NCBI GenBank assembly: GCA_032690845.1
Contig: CM064417.1
Coordinates: forward strand, 27,043,833 to 27,107,832
Reading direction: 5' to 3'
DNA: 64,000 bases
Source of the DNA: Eleusine coracana subsp. coracana
Taxonomy: Eukaryota > Streptophyta > Magnoliopsida > Poales > Poaceae
The notes under the pieces were generated by a model. It was not told where the DNA came from and did not search any database. It saw nothing but the letters and a program-made list of their open reading frames with translations. The translations under genes were made by a program, and so were the position numbers. Shown one piece after another: positions 1 to 11,519 of the stretch (the first letter of the stretch is position 1; every line of letters begins with the position of its first letter).

Positions 1-172
1 GGATGACACAAGAGGTGACTCCATGCTCCTGAAATTCCTTGACAACGATAGTGGGAGGGATGTCATAACCAAAGCCACGGAGAACTCTCCAAAACAGATG
101 AGTCATCCCGGTGAACTCTAGGCCGTCGTTGATCTCCCAACCCGGTGGGGTTTGGCCATTGTTTTCAGCCAT
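1..172 (-). CDS. ORF0-like protein of Tekay element A, N-terminal part, cut by window edge
   Basis: The minus strand opens with ATG at 172-170 and runs open to the edge (57 codons visible). The N-terminus starts MAENNGQTPPGWE. A segment with the pattern W-x2-LR-x2-GY-x2-PP, then E and HGV, aligns by eye with the ORF0 at 30712-31683 inside element T, so I read it as the same extra ORF that lies between the 5' LTR and gag of long-LTR Tekay elements. Its function is unknown. It lies about 1.47 kb downstream (minus sense) of the LTR and primer site. The coding state beyond the window cannot be seen. Confidence 0.55.
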   Translation of the reverse strand, partial: MAENNGQTPPGWEINDGLEFTGMTHLFWRVLRGFGYDIPPTIVVKEFQEHGVTSCVI

Positions 173-1628
173 CTACAAGGAAAGTATTTTTGATTGAGTC
201 AAACCTTCATTACAATAAAAATGCATTTTATGTAAAGTTCTATGAAGTACAGAGACAAAGTTTTAGTTTACATTTTCCAGCTTAAAGGGGCAATAATACG
301 GAAATGGGTTTTAAAACAGATTCTGTCTTGACTGTACAGCAGTCACAAAACTGAGTATTTTGACCAGCAAATGAAATCTTCAAATCTGGTGCTTGGCACC
401 ATGTTACAGTAGACTTTCATAGATTTACATATTATATTTATACTCCCAAAATTTCAAAGTATAACTGGACTTATGAATTTTACAAGTTTAGGTTGGCAGA
501 TTCTGTTCCTGGGTGACAGGGGCTCACTGTTTCAACTCTACTGGTCAGGGTGAAAATAATAAATTGGTAAAACCTATTGGGTATGAAAATAGACTTCTAA
601 GGCCTTCCATATTGGGCTTAAACACTTCAAAATTCGAAGTAAAACTCGAGTTATGAAATTTCTAAGTTCAGGGCTCATCCTGAAAACAGTGGCTGACAGA
701 CTGCAATTGTTTCTATTTTTGAAGTCAATTTTGTTCTGATAAAATTTTAAATTTTTACATGAGGTGACAGAGCACATTCTGATCTTTCTAACAAGTATGT
801 ATATGACTTATTTGGTTAAGTAAATTAATAACTATGAATTTTTTAAGCTGGCAATTAAAAACAGAACAATTTGTTGTTAACTTTAGCAATTGGACTTGTA
901 AATGCAAAATTTCTGCAAATTAACAAATTTAGATTTTTATATCCAGAGGTTGGTGAGCAAGATGAGAACAAAGTTTTAGTTGAGTTATACAGGGATGCAT
1001 GATGCAAAACTTTCAATTTATTAACCTATCGTTCCTCACAACACAACTCGTATTTTGCCGGTACTTAGCGGCACGAAAGTTTGGTGACGACCCGCTCTCA
1101 TCACGTAAGTCAATCTAAGTGTTGTACTAACAGTGTTAGTGTACCTGCAGAAAACTTATTGCAGAAATAATACATCAAATTTAAAAGAAACTACGAAAAT
1201 AAGCATAATCCTACTTGGCAATGGTTCATGAAATGAACCGCCTTGCGAAGCCACGGTCCTCGCAAGCGGACCCATGCTCATAAAGCTACCATGATGAGCA
1301 TCACTAAGAAAAGTTGGCATGGTTTATGGAAGAAACCGTCTCTCGGAACCATAGCACTCATGAGCGAACTCTATGCTCCAATACTTGTTCACGGAGCCAA
1401 AATAAAATATGTTGGCGACGATTCATTGAAGGAATCGTCCGGCAAAGCCACAGTCCTTGCGAGTGAACTTTAAATGACAATGGAAAGCCAAATAATAAAC
1501 CGACTCAAGTATAACCCGTTAGCTTGTCACCAACCCTAACATCTAATAGGGGCAATACTAACATATCCTTACTCGTAAACATCTAGTTTTTGAAAATACG
1601 TTTTAATTGTTGTATTATCATGGACCAC
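173..1628 (-). other. Untranslated leader of Tekay element A, no gene seen
   Basis: This AT-rich stretch lies between the primer site and the ORF0 start. Short open frames in it have no recognisable motif. A stretch near 1137-1210 resembles 32324-32390 in the leader of element T, which supports the leader reading. Confidence 0.5.
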
Positions 1629-1641
1629 GGCTCTGATACTA
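1629..1641 (-). other. Primer binding site, tRNA-iMet type
   Basis: On the minus strand this reads TAGTATCAGAGCC, one base from the usual TGGTATCAGAGCC. It lies two bases from the LTR edge, as expected for a minus-strand gypsy element. Confidence 0.75.
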
Positions 1642-1643
1642 GC

Positions 1644-4243
1644 TGAGGCATCCCTTCCCAGAGGATCGAGGTCCCAAAGGTGCTGATAACGCAGACGCTT
1701 GATAATACAATATTTGTCCATTTTAAGTTAAGTTATTACATAAATAGAGTACTGAAGTGCAGCGGAATATTACAAATTTAGGATAGTTTGAGAAGAGCGG
1801 AAGCAAAATAATGAAAGTTCTACGAGCTCTCAACGGTACAGCGGTAGTAATGATTCATGCGTAGAGAACCATTACTCTAGCAGCACACAACAATCACTAC
1901 GGCGGAAAAAGAGACTCCCAGTGGGCAGTCCAACCCTCACGGACTTGCATGTCCCAAGGTATCACATCTATAGGCAATTCTATATCTTCATTACCTGAAA
2001 AACAACAATGGCACAAAGCCTGAGTACTAATTACTTAGCAAGACTTACCTGTCGAAAGACCTAGACATGCATTGGCTCTAAGAGGATGGCTATTTAAAAA
2101 GACTTGTACTAAGCATCCTATTAGTTCTACCAAATTTTATTTAGCCAAGTTAATTGGGTAGGGCAGAAATATAACTTTAGTGGAGGAACATCAATAATGA
2201 AATCAATTCATGAAGTAAATACAAAATAAGAGCAGCAATAATAATAATCAACAATATGCAAATAATCAACTTTCATAGTATCATGTGAACTATGTGATGA
2301 CTCAGTGACCAAGCGGTACTCATTACTGTGAGTGATAGCAATTGCAATCGATTTACATCAGCTGGGAAAACCGAGATACATGACACATACGCACAAATTA
2401 AGGTCGTATATGGCAACCTTTCACAATAAAAGAACTTACACCTCAGACCTGGTGTGGTGACATTGAGTGGGCATGCCGTTCTACCAACAGTTTTTCGTGG
2501 TATGAACCGCCCACTCCGGCAGCAGAAAGGGTCAATAACCAATGCACCTTAACCGATCCTATTGCCCTTTTAAACTTTGTAGCAATTTCTGTTATTTTTC
2601 TATGTTTTCTGGGTTTATTCACTACACGCTGGCGCCACATGAGCAACAGATCAGCAGCCAGTAGGCGCCAGCTGGACATGCCAGGGGGGCTCACCGAAGT
2701 GGGGCGGCGCGCGGCCGGAAGCTCGCCGTAGGGGGCTACCGGCGTTGGAATCTCACCGCGGTTGCGAAACAACAGTGCGCGAGCCAAGGCGGAAAGGTTG
2801 GCTGGGTTCGCGAGGTGGAAATCTCACCGGAGTTTGGTCGGCGATGAGAGGCGATGGAAGGCGGAAGTTTGGCGACATCGTGTTCACGCTTCAGGGCACC
2901 AAATCGAACTCGGCTGGCTCCTACAGCATCACGGAAGCTCAGAGATCATCGGCATAAGGTTGTCGTTCAACGAGGAGGGCCAGAAGGTGGTGCCCACCGT
3001 TGAGGCGGCTCGGTTTTGCCGACGCCAGAGCAAAGTCGGGGGACGACTGCAGAAAGCAGCATCTGGCATCGCGAAAACAACTGAAAGCAGCATCTGGCAT
3101 CACGAAAACAACTGGAAAGCAGCATCTGGCATCGCGGAAAGCCAGGAGAGGAGAAATGGGGCACCGAAGTTGACCGATGGCGACGAATTCCGCGGCGTCG
3201 ATGATGGAGCTCACTGGAAGATTTTTCTTCGGTCTTGGTCAAATTTCGGCGGGGTGAGAGGGGTGGTGGCCAGTTCTGGGCGTGGGGAGCAGGCTGGGGT
3301 TCTCGCGCGATGCCTTGCAGCATTGGCTTTGGCCGAGAGGCACTAGAGAGGGGTGGAGCTCGAGCTTGAGCTCAATCCTTCAATGGCGGAGGTGGCAGTT
3401 GGGGAGAAAGAAGTGAGGCAGAGAGGCGGGTTATGGCCGAGAGGGAATCCGGGGCAGGGTGGCACGGTTGGCCAGTGGCTGTGCACATTGGTTTGCATGC
3501 AGTCGGGGCGAGAGGAACGGTCAGGCGCAAGGTGGCCGGGCAGTGCAGCAAGGACACATCAGCATGGGCAGTGGGGAAAATTGACTCGAGGTGGCGTTGT
3601 TTGTGTCTTGTCTTGGTCGAGAAGTGGGATAAAGGGGGGTGGCGGATGGGACGGGACGGCGCCAGAGCACTATAGCACGGGGAGTCCCGAGGCGGAGTGA
3701 TGCCAGCCGTGGTGTGCGCTGGAGGAGCAAGTCTGCGCCAATGGAGGAAGAAGGAGGGAGTTTTGCGCTGCGCCCCTTCTATTCTTTCCAAATTTGCAAA
3801 TATGTCCCTGGTATCAATTAATTCAAAATAAAATAGCTACAAGGCCCAAAATAATATGGGATTTTGCACATAGGTCCCTTGTGATATTTTTGGTGCTCTA
3901 ATGGGACCCAATTCACCAGACAATTTATAACTATTTTATAATTATTTCCCTATTTTAAAAGGTTTCTAAGCTTAAATTAATTGTTTGAGGTATTTCCAAA
4001 TATGGTAAAATGCTCATTTAATTTATGAAATTCTATTTTATCATTGCTAAAATGATTATGAATTTACTTGGCATATGTTTTATAGAAAATTTTTAACTTG
4101 CCTCACAATCTTGGTTGCAGGGTTTTTATTTGTCTATAATTAATTCAAATTGGGTGGGGACTCTATCATTTTATGTTACACTTAGCTATAATTTGTGCTC
4201 TACATACTTGTTAAGTAGAAATGAGACACCTGGGTGTCATACA
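1644..4243 (-). mobile_element. 5' LTR of minus-strand Tekay-type element A
   Basis: In plus sense the LTR opens TGAGGCATCCC beside the primer site. It closes near 4239-4243 with the motif GACACCTGGGTGTCA, which resembles the LTR edge at 63465. It is a diverged relative of the LTRs of T: the same order of AT-rich, GC-rich (about 2640-3780) and AT-rich blocks, and local matches near 2040 and 2320. Open frames in the GC-rich block on both strands are compositional. The right edge abuts copia pol sequence, so A is inserted in element B; the partner flank lies outside the window. The exact right edge is uncertain by a few bases (4239 or 4243). Confidence 0.65.
3053..3141. repeat. Tandem repeat, about 31 bp x 3, in LTR A
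   Basis: Three near-identical copies of a unit built on AAAGCAGCATCTGGCATC follow each other with a period of 31-32 bp inside the GC-rich part of the LTR. Confidence 0.85.
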
Positions 4244-4936
4244 AAACCAGTGAGCCCCAAGCTCTATAGATCAATGATTGGATCCTTGCTCTATCTCACC
4301 GCCTCAAGACCGGACATAATGTTTAGTGTGTGGTTCTGCGCATGCTATCAAGCAAATCCAAAAGAGTCACACTTGAAGGCCGTGAAGAGGGTACTAAGAT
4401 ACCTCAAGTACACACCTACCATGAGGTTATGGTACCCTAGAGGAACAAGCTTTGAGTTACTTGGGTATTCGGATTCGGACTTCGCAGGATGCAAAGTGAA
4501 TAGGAAGAGTACATCGGGAGGTTGCCAATTCCTTGGAAGATCAAATCTTGTATCTTGGAGCTCAAAGAAGCAAAACTCGGTGGCTCTATCTACAGCCTAA
4601 GCGGAATATATGGCAGCAGGAGCATGTTGTGCTCAACTTCTCGACATGAGGCAAACACTCTCGAACTATGGTCTCAACTTCACTCAAACGCCACTCTATT
4701 GTGATAGTGAAGCGGTGATCAAGATGGCTCTCAAAATTGGAGATCATGGTCATGCAAAGCACATAGAGATCAAACATCATTTCATTCAAGATCATGTTGA
4801 GAAGAAGGACATTGACTTGGTCCATGTGCAAACTCATGGACAATTGGCGGATATCTTCACCAAGCCTCTTGACGAGAAGACCTTCGACAAGCTAAGGGGA
4901 GAGCTCAATGTTCTCGACCTCTCCAACTTCACTTGA
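4244..4936 (+). pseudogene. Ty1-copia pol, C-terminal RNase H part (element B)
   Basis: The reading frame begins KPVSPKLYRSMIG, then LLYLTASRPDIM, LKAVKRVLRYLK, GYSDSDFAGC, KSTSGGCQFLG and SWSSKKQNSVALSTA, the standard end of copia reverse transcriptase and RNase H. A TAA at 4598-4600 replaces the conserved Glu of the STAEAEY motif. The same frame then continues through LYCDSEAVIKMA, HIEIKHHFIQDHV and ADIFTKPLD to TGA at 4934-4936. Upstream pol is absent because LTR A abuts at 4243. The family style and the long 3' region after pol point to the SIRE/Maximus lineage. The element is dead from both the stop and the insertion. Confidence 0.93.
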
Positions 4937-6219
4937 GTAACTCTAAAGCTTGTCTCTTTTAAATTTGTATAGCTTTGCTTGTTTGTTTTATTGTTTGTGT
5001 CTTTGTTTGTGCTTGTTTCTCTTCTCTTGTAGGTTGACTATGGACCTCCTTGAGATAGCAATGGACATGGGTTAAGCTTGGGAAGGTGGTTCATGGTGTA
5101 CCCAAGGCTTTGAAGAATGGTCCATTATGAGTAAGATCAAGAAGGTAACAACTCATCGTTGACACCTTGGGTTGTAGTTTTTCTCTCTTTATCTTTTAGC
5201 ATCGCATCATGCATGTGTAAACTTGTTGCATTTGCATTCTGTGCATTCATGCATTCTTGCATTGTGATACCTTACATGCCTCCAAGCAAGTTTCTAGGGC
5301 GAGTTGCTTATTTACAATGTAAGTATATGTCCCTCTAGATGATCACATAGTGATCTTTGTGCTTCATGCCCATTGAGTCACGTTCAACCGAGCTCCGAGG
5401 ATAAATCTATTCACACGGCTCAAAGATATGTGACTCATACATTCCCAACACACCAATGACTAACCATTGCATGCTTGAGAAATTCATTGTTGAGTCATGT
5501 GTGTAGGGGGAGCTATGGTGGAAGGCCAATGTGACCAAGGAGGAGCACTATGAAAGGGGAAGTCTTTCTACCTCTTGTCTCTTATTATTTGCTCCTTGGT
5601 ATTCTTGTGCTTTGTCTTTGGTTTGTGGTTTTTGGTGATAGGTGACAAAGGGGGAGAAGAACATGAATATGCAAAAGCCAACACCAGTCAAAAAGGGGGA
5701 GAAGAAGTCAAAGGGGGAGAGGTTCATGAAGATCCAACACAAAAGATGGAAAGAAGAAAATTGAAGATAGAGAGAAGAACATGAAGGAACATGAAGAAAC
5801 ATGAAGCATCCAAATGCCAAGACTATGGTGGCAAAGTGGAGAGCATGAATATGATCAAGACAATGGTGCATGTTCACTTGGAGTACATATGAAGATCATG
5901 ACAAGATGAACATCCACACCAACATGGAGAAGAACAACAATGAACATCTACACCGACATGAACATCTACGTCTATGGTGCGTGTCTACATCAACAAGAAC
6001 ACCTACCACGACACCAAGACGGGCACAAAATTCAACTCAAGATAGATATCAAGTGCCCTACATGATTAGGTAGTTCTCCCTCAACACCTAGAACATTCCA
6101 AGGGGGAGACTACTTCCAAGGTAAGGACCAAGGTAATCCTCTCATTTCATTCTTTTCCTTTAGTTCCATGTTGCTTGTCCATTTTGGATCATTATAAGTA
6201 GTGGTTGTCATCCATCACC
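4937..6219 (+). other. Long 3' region of SIRE-type element B with repeated purine tracts
   Basis: No convincing protein is visible between the pol stop and the LTR. Short open frames are low complexity and rich in E, K and H. Purine tracts similar to the final polypurine tract occur at 5647-5657, 5690-5705, 5710-5722 and 6100-6109. Long post-pol regions with extra purine tracts are known for SIRE/Maximus copia elements, where some carry an env-like ORF; I see no env-like ORF here. Confidence 0.6.
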
Positions 6220-6233
6220 AAAACGGGGGAGAT
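6220..6233 (+). other. Polypurine tract of element B
   Basis: AAAACGGGGGAGAT directly precedes the LTR start TGTAAGG, the normal plus-strand primer position. Confidence 0.8.
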
Positions 6234-6725
6234 TGTAAGGATCATGACCATTGAGGTCACCCCAAGGTATGATGTTTTGGAGATGAATGACAAACATGAA
6301 ATGTGACTAATGTCTACACGAGTGTTGTTCGTGTAGGAAACCTCTTCTACTCTATGATGATTATAAATGGCGGCATTCGTGATTGATGACAATGATCACA
6401 ACCATGGAGGCTTGTGAGCTTGATGCAGTCCAAGGGGTGATGGAGATGGATCAAAGCTGAGAACAAGCTATGGAGCAAGTGTTCGGAACACTCGTCTAGT
6501 TGTTAGGGCTTTGAGTCCATAGAAAAAACCAGACTATCAAGGGGGTCTAAGTCATTCTCTTAGGTCATGCCTAGTCACTGATGTGCAAGGTTGCTTGGTG
6601 AAATCACAAGCACTAGTTGCAGTGGAGAAGCCAAGGAGCTGTTCAGAGAAGCCGGGAAATGAAGTCAAGCGAGGATGAGGAGTTTCAGCTTCTGGACATA
6701 GTGACTAGACAGAGGGGTAAATTGT

Positions 6726-7019
6726 AACCGGACTGTACGGTCACTAGGTGAAGTTGTCTGGGACTTACAACGAAGAAGTGAGGAAACTGCTAGAGTTGAG
6801 GTTGTAGAGACCGGACGGTCCGGTCTCTACAAGTGACTCTGGGCAGCGAGTAAGCGAGCGCTGGAAATGTTTCTAGACTAGAGAGAGAAACGAACCGGAC
6901 GGTCCGGTCATCTGACCGTACGGTCCGGTCAGTATAGGATTTCAGCAGGGCAGAGCTGTTGATGCTCAGGTTTGCAGTGAGCGGACGGCCCGGTCAGGCA
7001 GTGATCGGACAGTCCGGTC
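6726..7019. repeat. Palindromic boxes (ACCGGACGGTCCGGT type) in LTR B
   Basis: Near-copies of ACCGGACGGTCCGGT occur at 6726-6743 (degenerate), 6811-6825, 6894-6908, 6915-6929, 6980-6994 and 7004-7018. The copy at 6811 sits in a 27-bp palindrome (6804-6830), perfect except for its central base. The pair 6894/6915 starts 21 bp apart, and 6980/7004 starts 24 bp apart. The last pair ends 56 bp before the TATA box. Confidence 0.9.
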
Positions 7020-7074
7020 AGTAGGCCCAGAAAGCTGATTTCGTGGAGCAACGGCTAGTTTGAGGTTGGAAGCC

Positions 7075-7081
7075 TATATAA
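7075..7081 (+). promoter_or_regulatory. TATA box of LTR B
   Basis: TATATAA in a moderately GC-rich context, downstream of the palindromic boxes and well inside the LTR, is the likely retroelement core promoter. Confidence 0.6.
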
Positions 7082-8154
7082 CTTCGTTGCTGGGGTCTTG
7101 GAGACCTCTCTTGGCCAGTGGAATACCTAAGAGCATTTGGTAAGGCGCAAGAGGAAAAGAGGAGAGCACTAGGAGAAGATATTGCATATCTTGAGAGTGC
7201 TAGTAAGAGTAACAAGGAGCGATCTTGCACATCTAAGGCTAGGGTGTCCTTAAGGGTGTGATCTAGGTTGTTACTCTGGATCCATGGTGAGACCTAGACC
7301 GGTTAGGTGTCGGTGATCGAGCCTATCGTGATTGGTTGTGAAGGCCATCACAATTTGTACATGGCTTGAGCCTGCCGGTGAAAGGAGCATCGCTATTGAG
7401 CGCCCATGCCGGCTCCGCGAGTCCGGCAAGTTCTCGAGGAAGGCGAGCTTGTGCCTCGGTGGCAGCGGTGACGCGCACCAAGTCTTCGCTCAGGGAGTGA
7501 TTGTGGGCTCGTGGGTGAGAACTCCACATTGGTGGCAGGAGGGACCGGGACTCCGGCGGGAGTGGTCCAACGAGGAGTAGGGGAAGGCTCCATCCTTCCA
7601 AGACCTCAGGAAAAAAATTATGAGCCATCTCTTACTCTACTCCTTGCTATGATGCTTTACTTTCTGCATTTACATACCATGCTATTCATGCTTGTGTGCT
7701 TACCTTGCTCTAGTTGACTACCTTGTAGACTTGCATGAATAGGCTTCTTTACTTGCTAGTAGTGCTTAGCTTTCATACTTGATCACTAGCATGTATAGGA
7801 GTTGCTTAGGCCTGTTTGATCACCCTAGTATGTAATGTGCTACTCATGCTTGTGTGCTTTCCATGTGCTTGTTGATCTAGTAGCTTTGCATGAGTAGGAC
7901 TCCTTGCTAGCTAGTTGTGTGCTTTCGCGTATCTTTGGTTACTAGCTTGCATAGGAGTTGTTTTGCCTTTGTGTGATTCACTAGTATGCTTAGGTTATTG
8001 ATTCCTTTCATAGGTTCATTATCTTGCTAGTGTGATCACCACTAGGATTGTGTAGGAGTTGTTTTGAGTGGTCGGTTAAAGAAATTGGCAAATTTGGTAC
8101 ATAGTGCGAGTTCCCGATTCCCCCCCCCCCCCCTCTCGGTCACTCGATCATTTC

Positions 8155-9043
8155 AAATAGACTATCCTCGAATATGAATGGTGATTTTGGATGTGAAGAG
8201 ACTTCATCTTCTTGGTTGGGTGGTTCGAATGAGATTTCTAATGTCGAATCTAAGGATATAGAAGCTATTGGCTCAGGCTCAATTGGAGGTTGGACCTCAT
8301 CATGGGACTTGACACCCTCCGTTGATGGCTCTTCATACTTGGCTAGGAAGGATGTGTTTTTAAGATACGCTCAAGGATCTGTCTTCCTTCAGCCGGTGTT
8401 TTATGTATAGATGATTCTCCGGCAATGATGTCAAGGTATAGGGAAATTTCCTTGTCCAAACCCGTACAAAAATGTTGTAGAAGTACGTGATCGGGGATTG
8501 ACATGTCTAGGCCAGAGCCGATTAACAATGTAAATCTAGCCCAAGCTGCGCCTATAGACTCTTCTCTCTGCCTTAAGCTAAGGACTTCCGAACGCAGAGC
8601 GTGATACGTGACAGTGGGAAGAATGCAAGACATAGTCTATCTCGTAGTGTTTCCCAATCACCATTCACTCTACCTGCGGTACGTGTGTACTTGTTTCACC
8701 CTATCTTTGAGAGAAAGGGAAACAATTTCCACTTGAGAGTTTCCTATGAAACACCTCTGAGTTTCAGGCATGAACACAGTAGCTCAAATTCGGGTAGGTG
8801 TAAATACGGGCTTTCACTAATTAGCCCGAACAAGGGTCGTTCCCGAACCATGGCTATAAAGCGAGGGCTGAGCTCAAAATAATTTGCCAGGATCGCGTTT
8901 CCTGACAAAGGAGGTTTATAGAACTTGCTCTTGGGGGTGGATAGAATTAAAATAGAAGGTCCGTCCATGGTATAAAGGAAAGAAATAAAATAAATGAAAA
9001 TAGTTACGAGAATGATTAGGTTCTAGTATATATCGACAACAGC
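8155..9043 (-). pseudogene. Gag fragment of Athila-like element C
   Basis: The minus strand encodes a plant gypsy gag domain, with W-ARF-LL-GSGLDMSIPDHVLLQHFCTGL and SIHKTPAEG (about 8633-8343). The conserved linker rich in E, P and S continues only after a frame change near 8350. An upstream piece (about 8880-8750) carries FIAMVRERPLFG, the usual gag start area. It matches the gag of element E (40002-40868) in order and wording. The rest of the element is lost where B inserted at 8154/8155. Stops and the frameshift make it non-functional. Confidence 0.8.
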
Positions 9044-9061
9044 TCCCCGACAATGGCACCA
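9044..9061 (-). other. Primer binding site, tRNA-Asp type (element C)
   Basis: Minus-strand TGGTGCCATTGTCGGGGA differs from the complement of plant tRNA-Asp (TGGCGCCGTTGCCGGGGA) at three positions and lies four bases from the LTR. Confidence 0.8.
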
Positions 9062-9065
9062 GAAA

Positions 9066-10278
9066 TGCTTCTTGGTAGTTTTAATGACCACAGATAAATC
9101 CACAAGCACACGGAAATACCGATGTAGCACTTCTCCGAGAAGTATTCCAAGGGTACTCAAATCCAAGGAACGGTATAGGTAAATCCTAAGTTCTAGTCAA
9201 TCCAAGGACACAAGAGAATTATGTTGGTGTAGGATAGAGAGGTTTATCTATGGATAAGCTCCTAAATAAATAATGTTGAGGCTCTAATTACTGCTTCGTG
9301 TACGCATTCATGCTCGGCATACATAAGGCAACTTCGTCTTAGACACAAGTCGCAACTGAACATGGAGGAGTACAATGGGTAGATAGGGCTGTCACCACCT
9401 ACTACCTACCTCTACAAACCATGGATTACGAGGTGATCAAAGATGATCTCTAACCTAAGCACCACACCTAAGTTATTAATCACTATTTAGTGCAACTAGT
9501 ATAAGACTAAAACCTATGCAAGATAGAACTTTGAACCCACAAGTAAATGAGCACACAACTTACATAAATAAGATAACTCAAGAACATAAATGAACACGAA
9601 GACTTACTTGATAAGGCAAGGCTCCATAGAGGTACAAGGTTGGAGTAGAGGGCCCACAGACAAGACTCCACTCCTACACTTCCCCTCACTCTCTCCCTAA
9701 TTCTAAGTACTAAACTAGTAGTACTAGCACCTTTGGAGTGTGGCTCTTCTTGCTTATCTCTTTGGTGTGTATGTGAAGAGGACCACTCCCCCTCCTTTTA
9801 TAGCCTCCAAAGATCGGTAATGAAACATCACCACACAGAACAGCCATGCACCACCATCAGGAATTTACCGACGAAACTCCATGTGGAAGCACACCTGAAA
9901 TGGCCGCAAGACTAGGTCGGCCGACCAAGGGGTTAGGTTGGTCGACCTGAGAGTGGCCCCCCCTTGGGTTGTGCTTTCTCGAGATGGCTTATAGGTGGGT
10001 CCTGTCCCTAGATATTCCGTGGTTCTCCCAGGGAAGTCCGAGGAATCCTGTGTTTCCACATAAGCAATCCTTGTGCTAAATTCCGATTGACTAATTGGAT
10101 ATTTGCTAGGATTGATGACATGGAAATTCCCTTAATTCATGGATAAATCACCTGCACTCATATATTCATCAACACTTATGGAATTCATTAGTAAACTCCT
10201 ACCACTATGTTGGTTATTTAATTCAGCTCTTTTATGCAAGCAATTGACGGTCAAATTTGATACTAAGGACCATGAATA
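9066..10278 (-). mobile_element. 5' LTR of minus-strand Athila-like element C
   Basis: This is co-linear with the LTRs of E (18071-19279, 41091-42287) over most of its length, including the blocks near 9085-9180 and 10170-10260. In plus sense it starts TGCTTCTTGGTAGTTTTAA and ends GACCATGAATA, where the usual terminal ACA has become ATA. Its right end abuts internal sequence of a D-type element, so C inserted there; the first five flanking bases are GTTAC. Confidence 0.75.
9796..9948 (-). promoter_or_regulatory. Promoter module of LTR C: TATA box plus palindrome pair
   Basis: The minus-strand TATAAAA is at 9796-9802. Upstream of it in minus sense lie AGGTCGGCCGACCA (9914-9927) and AGGTTGGTCGACCT (9935-9948), whose starts are 21 bp apart. 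Confidence 0.6.
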
Positions 10279-10431
10279 GTTACCAAATGCCAAATTTTAC
10301 AATTAAAGATAGAGTATTTTGTTGTGCACTTGGTACTATGCAGGGAATATAAAATGTTGTAGCAACTCCTAATCAACAACCTAAAGTTTTATGTTTGCAT
10401 CAGGACGAGCAAAGGTTTAGCTTGGGGAGTT
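10279..10431 (+). other. 3' internal end of a second D-type element (D') with purine tract
   Basis: This aligns with 48918-49057, the 3' internal end of D, including the phrases ACCAAATGCCAA, AGAGTATTTTGTT and GAGCAAAGGTT. It ends in a purine tract (CTTGGGGAGT) just before the LTR start. Internal 3' sequence lying upstream of an LTR that also has a primer site downstream implies two elements sharing one LTR. Confidence 0.8.
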
Positions 10432-10760
10432 TGTTGACAGTTGTTAACTACCATTTCCGTCCATCAATATTACTCAAAATAAATATGGATTCAACATTCC
10501 CACTATGCAAGTTAGTTAGAAATAATCAATATTCACATGTGCTTGGAGAAATGCTCACATGCATGGAATATGCACAAAAGGAGTGAAGAAAATGCCTCAT
10601 GATCCGTGGAAATGCACTTCAAGCCAATCACAGCAAAGCACACAGATTGAATGGCCCAATTATAGAAGTAACCTAAACAGCTGAGCTCAGAGTGTCGTTG
10701 GACAGGAGGGCCCACCTGCCAGAGTACTAGAGAAATGAGGGTATGTGGGGACTCCCTCCA

Positions 10761-10892
10761 TGTTTGGCCGACCAAGGGGTGGGCCCCCTCAAGCATGGTT
10801 GTCACATGCTGGCTCCTAATGGCGCCCTAAAGGCGGTTGCACGGATTAGGTGGTGGTTACCGACTCTAGGAACCAACTTTGGGACCTATAAA
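10761..10892 (+). promoter_or_regulatory. Promoter module of LTR D: palindrome and TATA box
   Basis: TGTTTGGCCGACCA at 10761-10774 is a diverged copy of the TTCGGCCGAA type box. TATAAA follows at 10887-10892, with 112 bases between them, the same distance as in the 3' LTR of D. Confidence 0.6.
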
Positions 10893-11519
10893 TTAAGAGG
10901 AGAGGCTTCACTCCAAGACACACACTTAGAAGCATCACTCTCTTGTTATTTCGAGTTACTCTCTAGTTTTAGTGGAGTTAGGCTTAGAATAGAGTTTTCT
11001 TCAGCTCCCAAGTCTTCTTCGGAGTTATGGTATGGCTCTTGTATCTTTCTCCTTTTGTAAGACTTTGTTCTATTTAATATAATTAGTCTTTTGATATAGT
11101 TGTGCTTAGGTCATATGTTTCTTGTTTGATTATGTGATCCATTCATTTATGTGGTTAGTATGCTTACATCTTAATAGTGTAGTTATACTATACTACCATG
11201 TTAGACATAAGCCTTACTATAGTCTTTATTTATATTGTTATAGTGATGCATGACTAATGTCTAACTTAGATCATTTCCACATGCTTAGTGTTCACTTAAA
11301 TGTGATTACTCCATTTTTGATCCATTGCTAGGGTATTAGAGTAATTTGTTCTAGAGATGGAAGCGGAGTGCTTACATCAATAGAATGCATTATTTGTCGT
11401 GTATCCCACGGATTGTATTGAGGTAGGCAGTAGGTATATAGACTATGCAACTGTATAAAAGTAACAAAGGAACTTAGTTCTTTCTTTGTTTGTCTCCACT
11501 AGACTTGTCTTTACTTGTC

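Larger units (their letters stand above)
6234..8154 (+). mobile_element. 3' LTR of SIRE-type copia element B
   Basis: The LTR starts TGTAAGGATCATGACC and contains the early GGAGATGAATGACAAAC type motif seen in this lineage. It has palindromic boxes at 6726-7019, a TATA box at 7075 and a long C run at 8120-8133 shortly before the end. The end is set at TTTCA, matching the end of the SIRE-type solo LTR at 46413. What follows (8155 on) is gag of an Athila-like element, so B is inserted there. The 5' LTR is outside the window. Confidence 0.8.

Noticed and set aside
2439..3821. Overlapping open frames in the GC-rich part of LTR A
   Set aside because: Same reasoning as for LTR T; frames overlap on both strands and one is built on a 31-bp tandem repeat.
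4115..4243. N-terminal part of the open frame leading into copia RNase H
   Set aside because: The residues before KPVSPKLYRS do not fit copia pol, and the DNA fits the right end of LTR A. The frame is open by chance.
7323..7717. Overlapping open frames on both strands inside LTR B downstream of its TATA box
   Set aside because: They lie wholly inside an LTR, overlap each other, and have no conserved motif.
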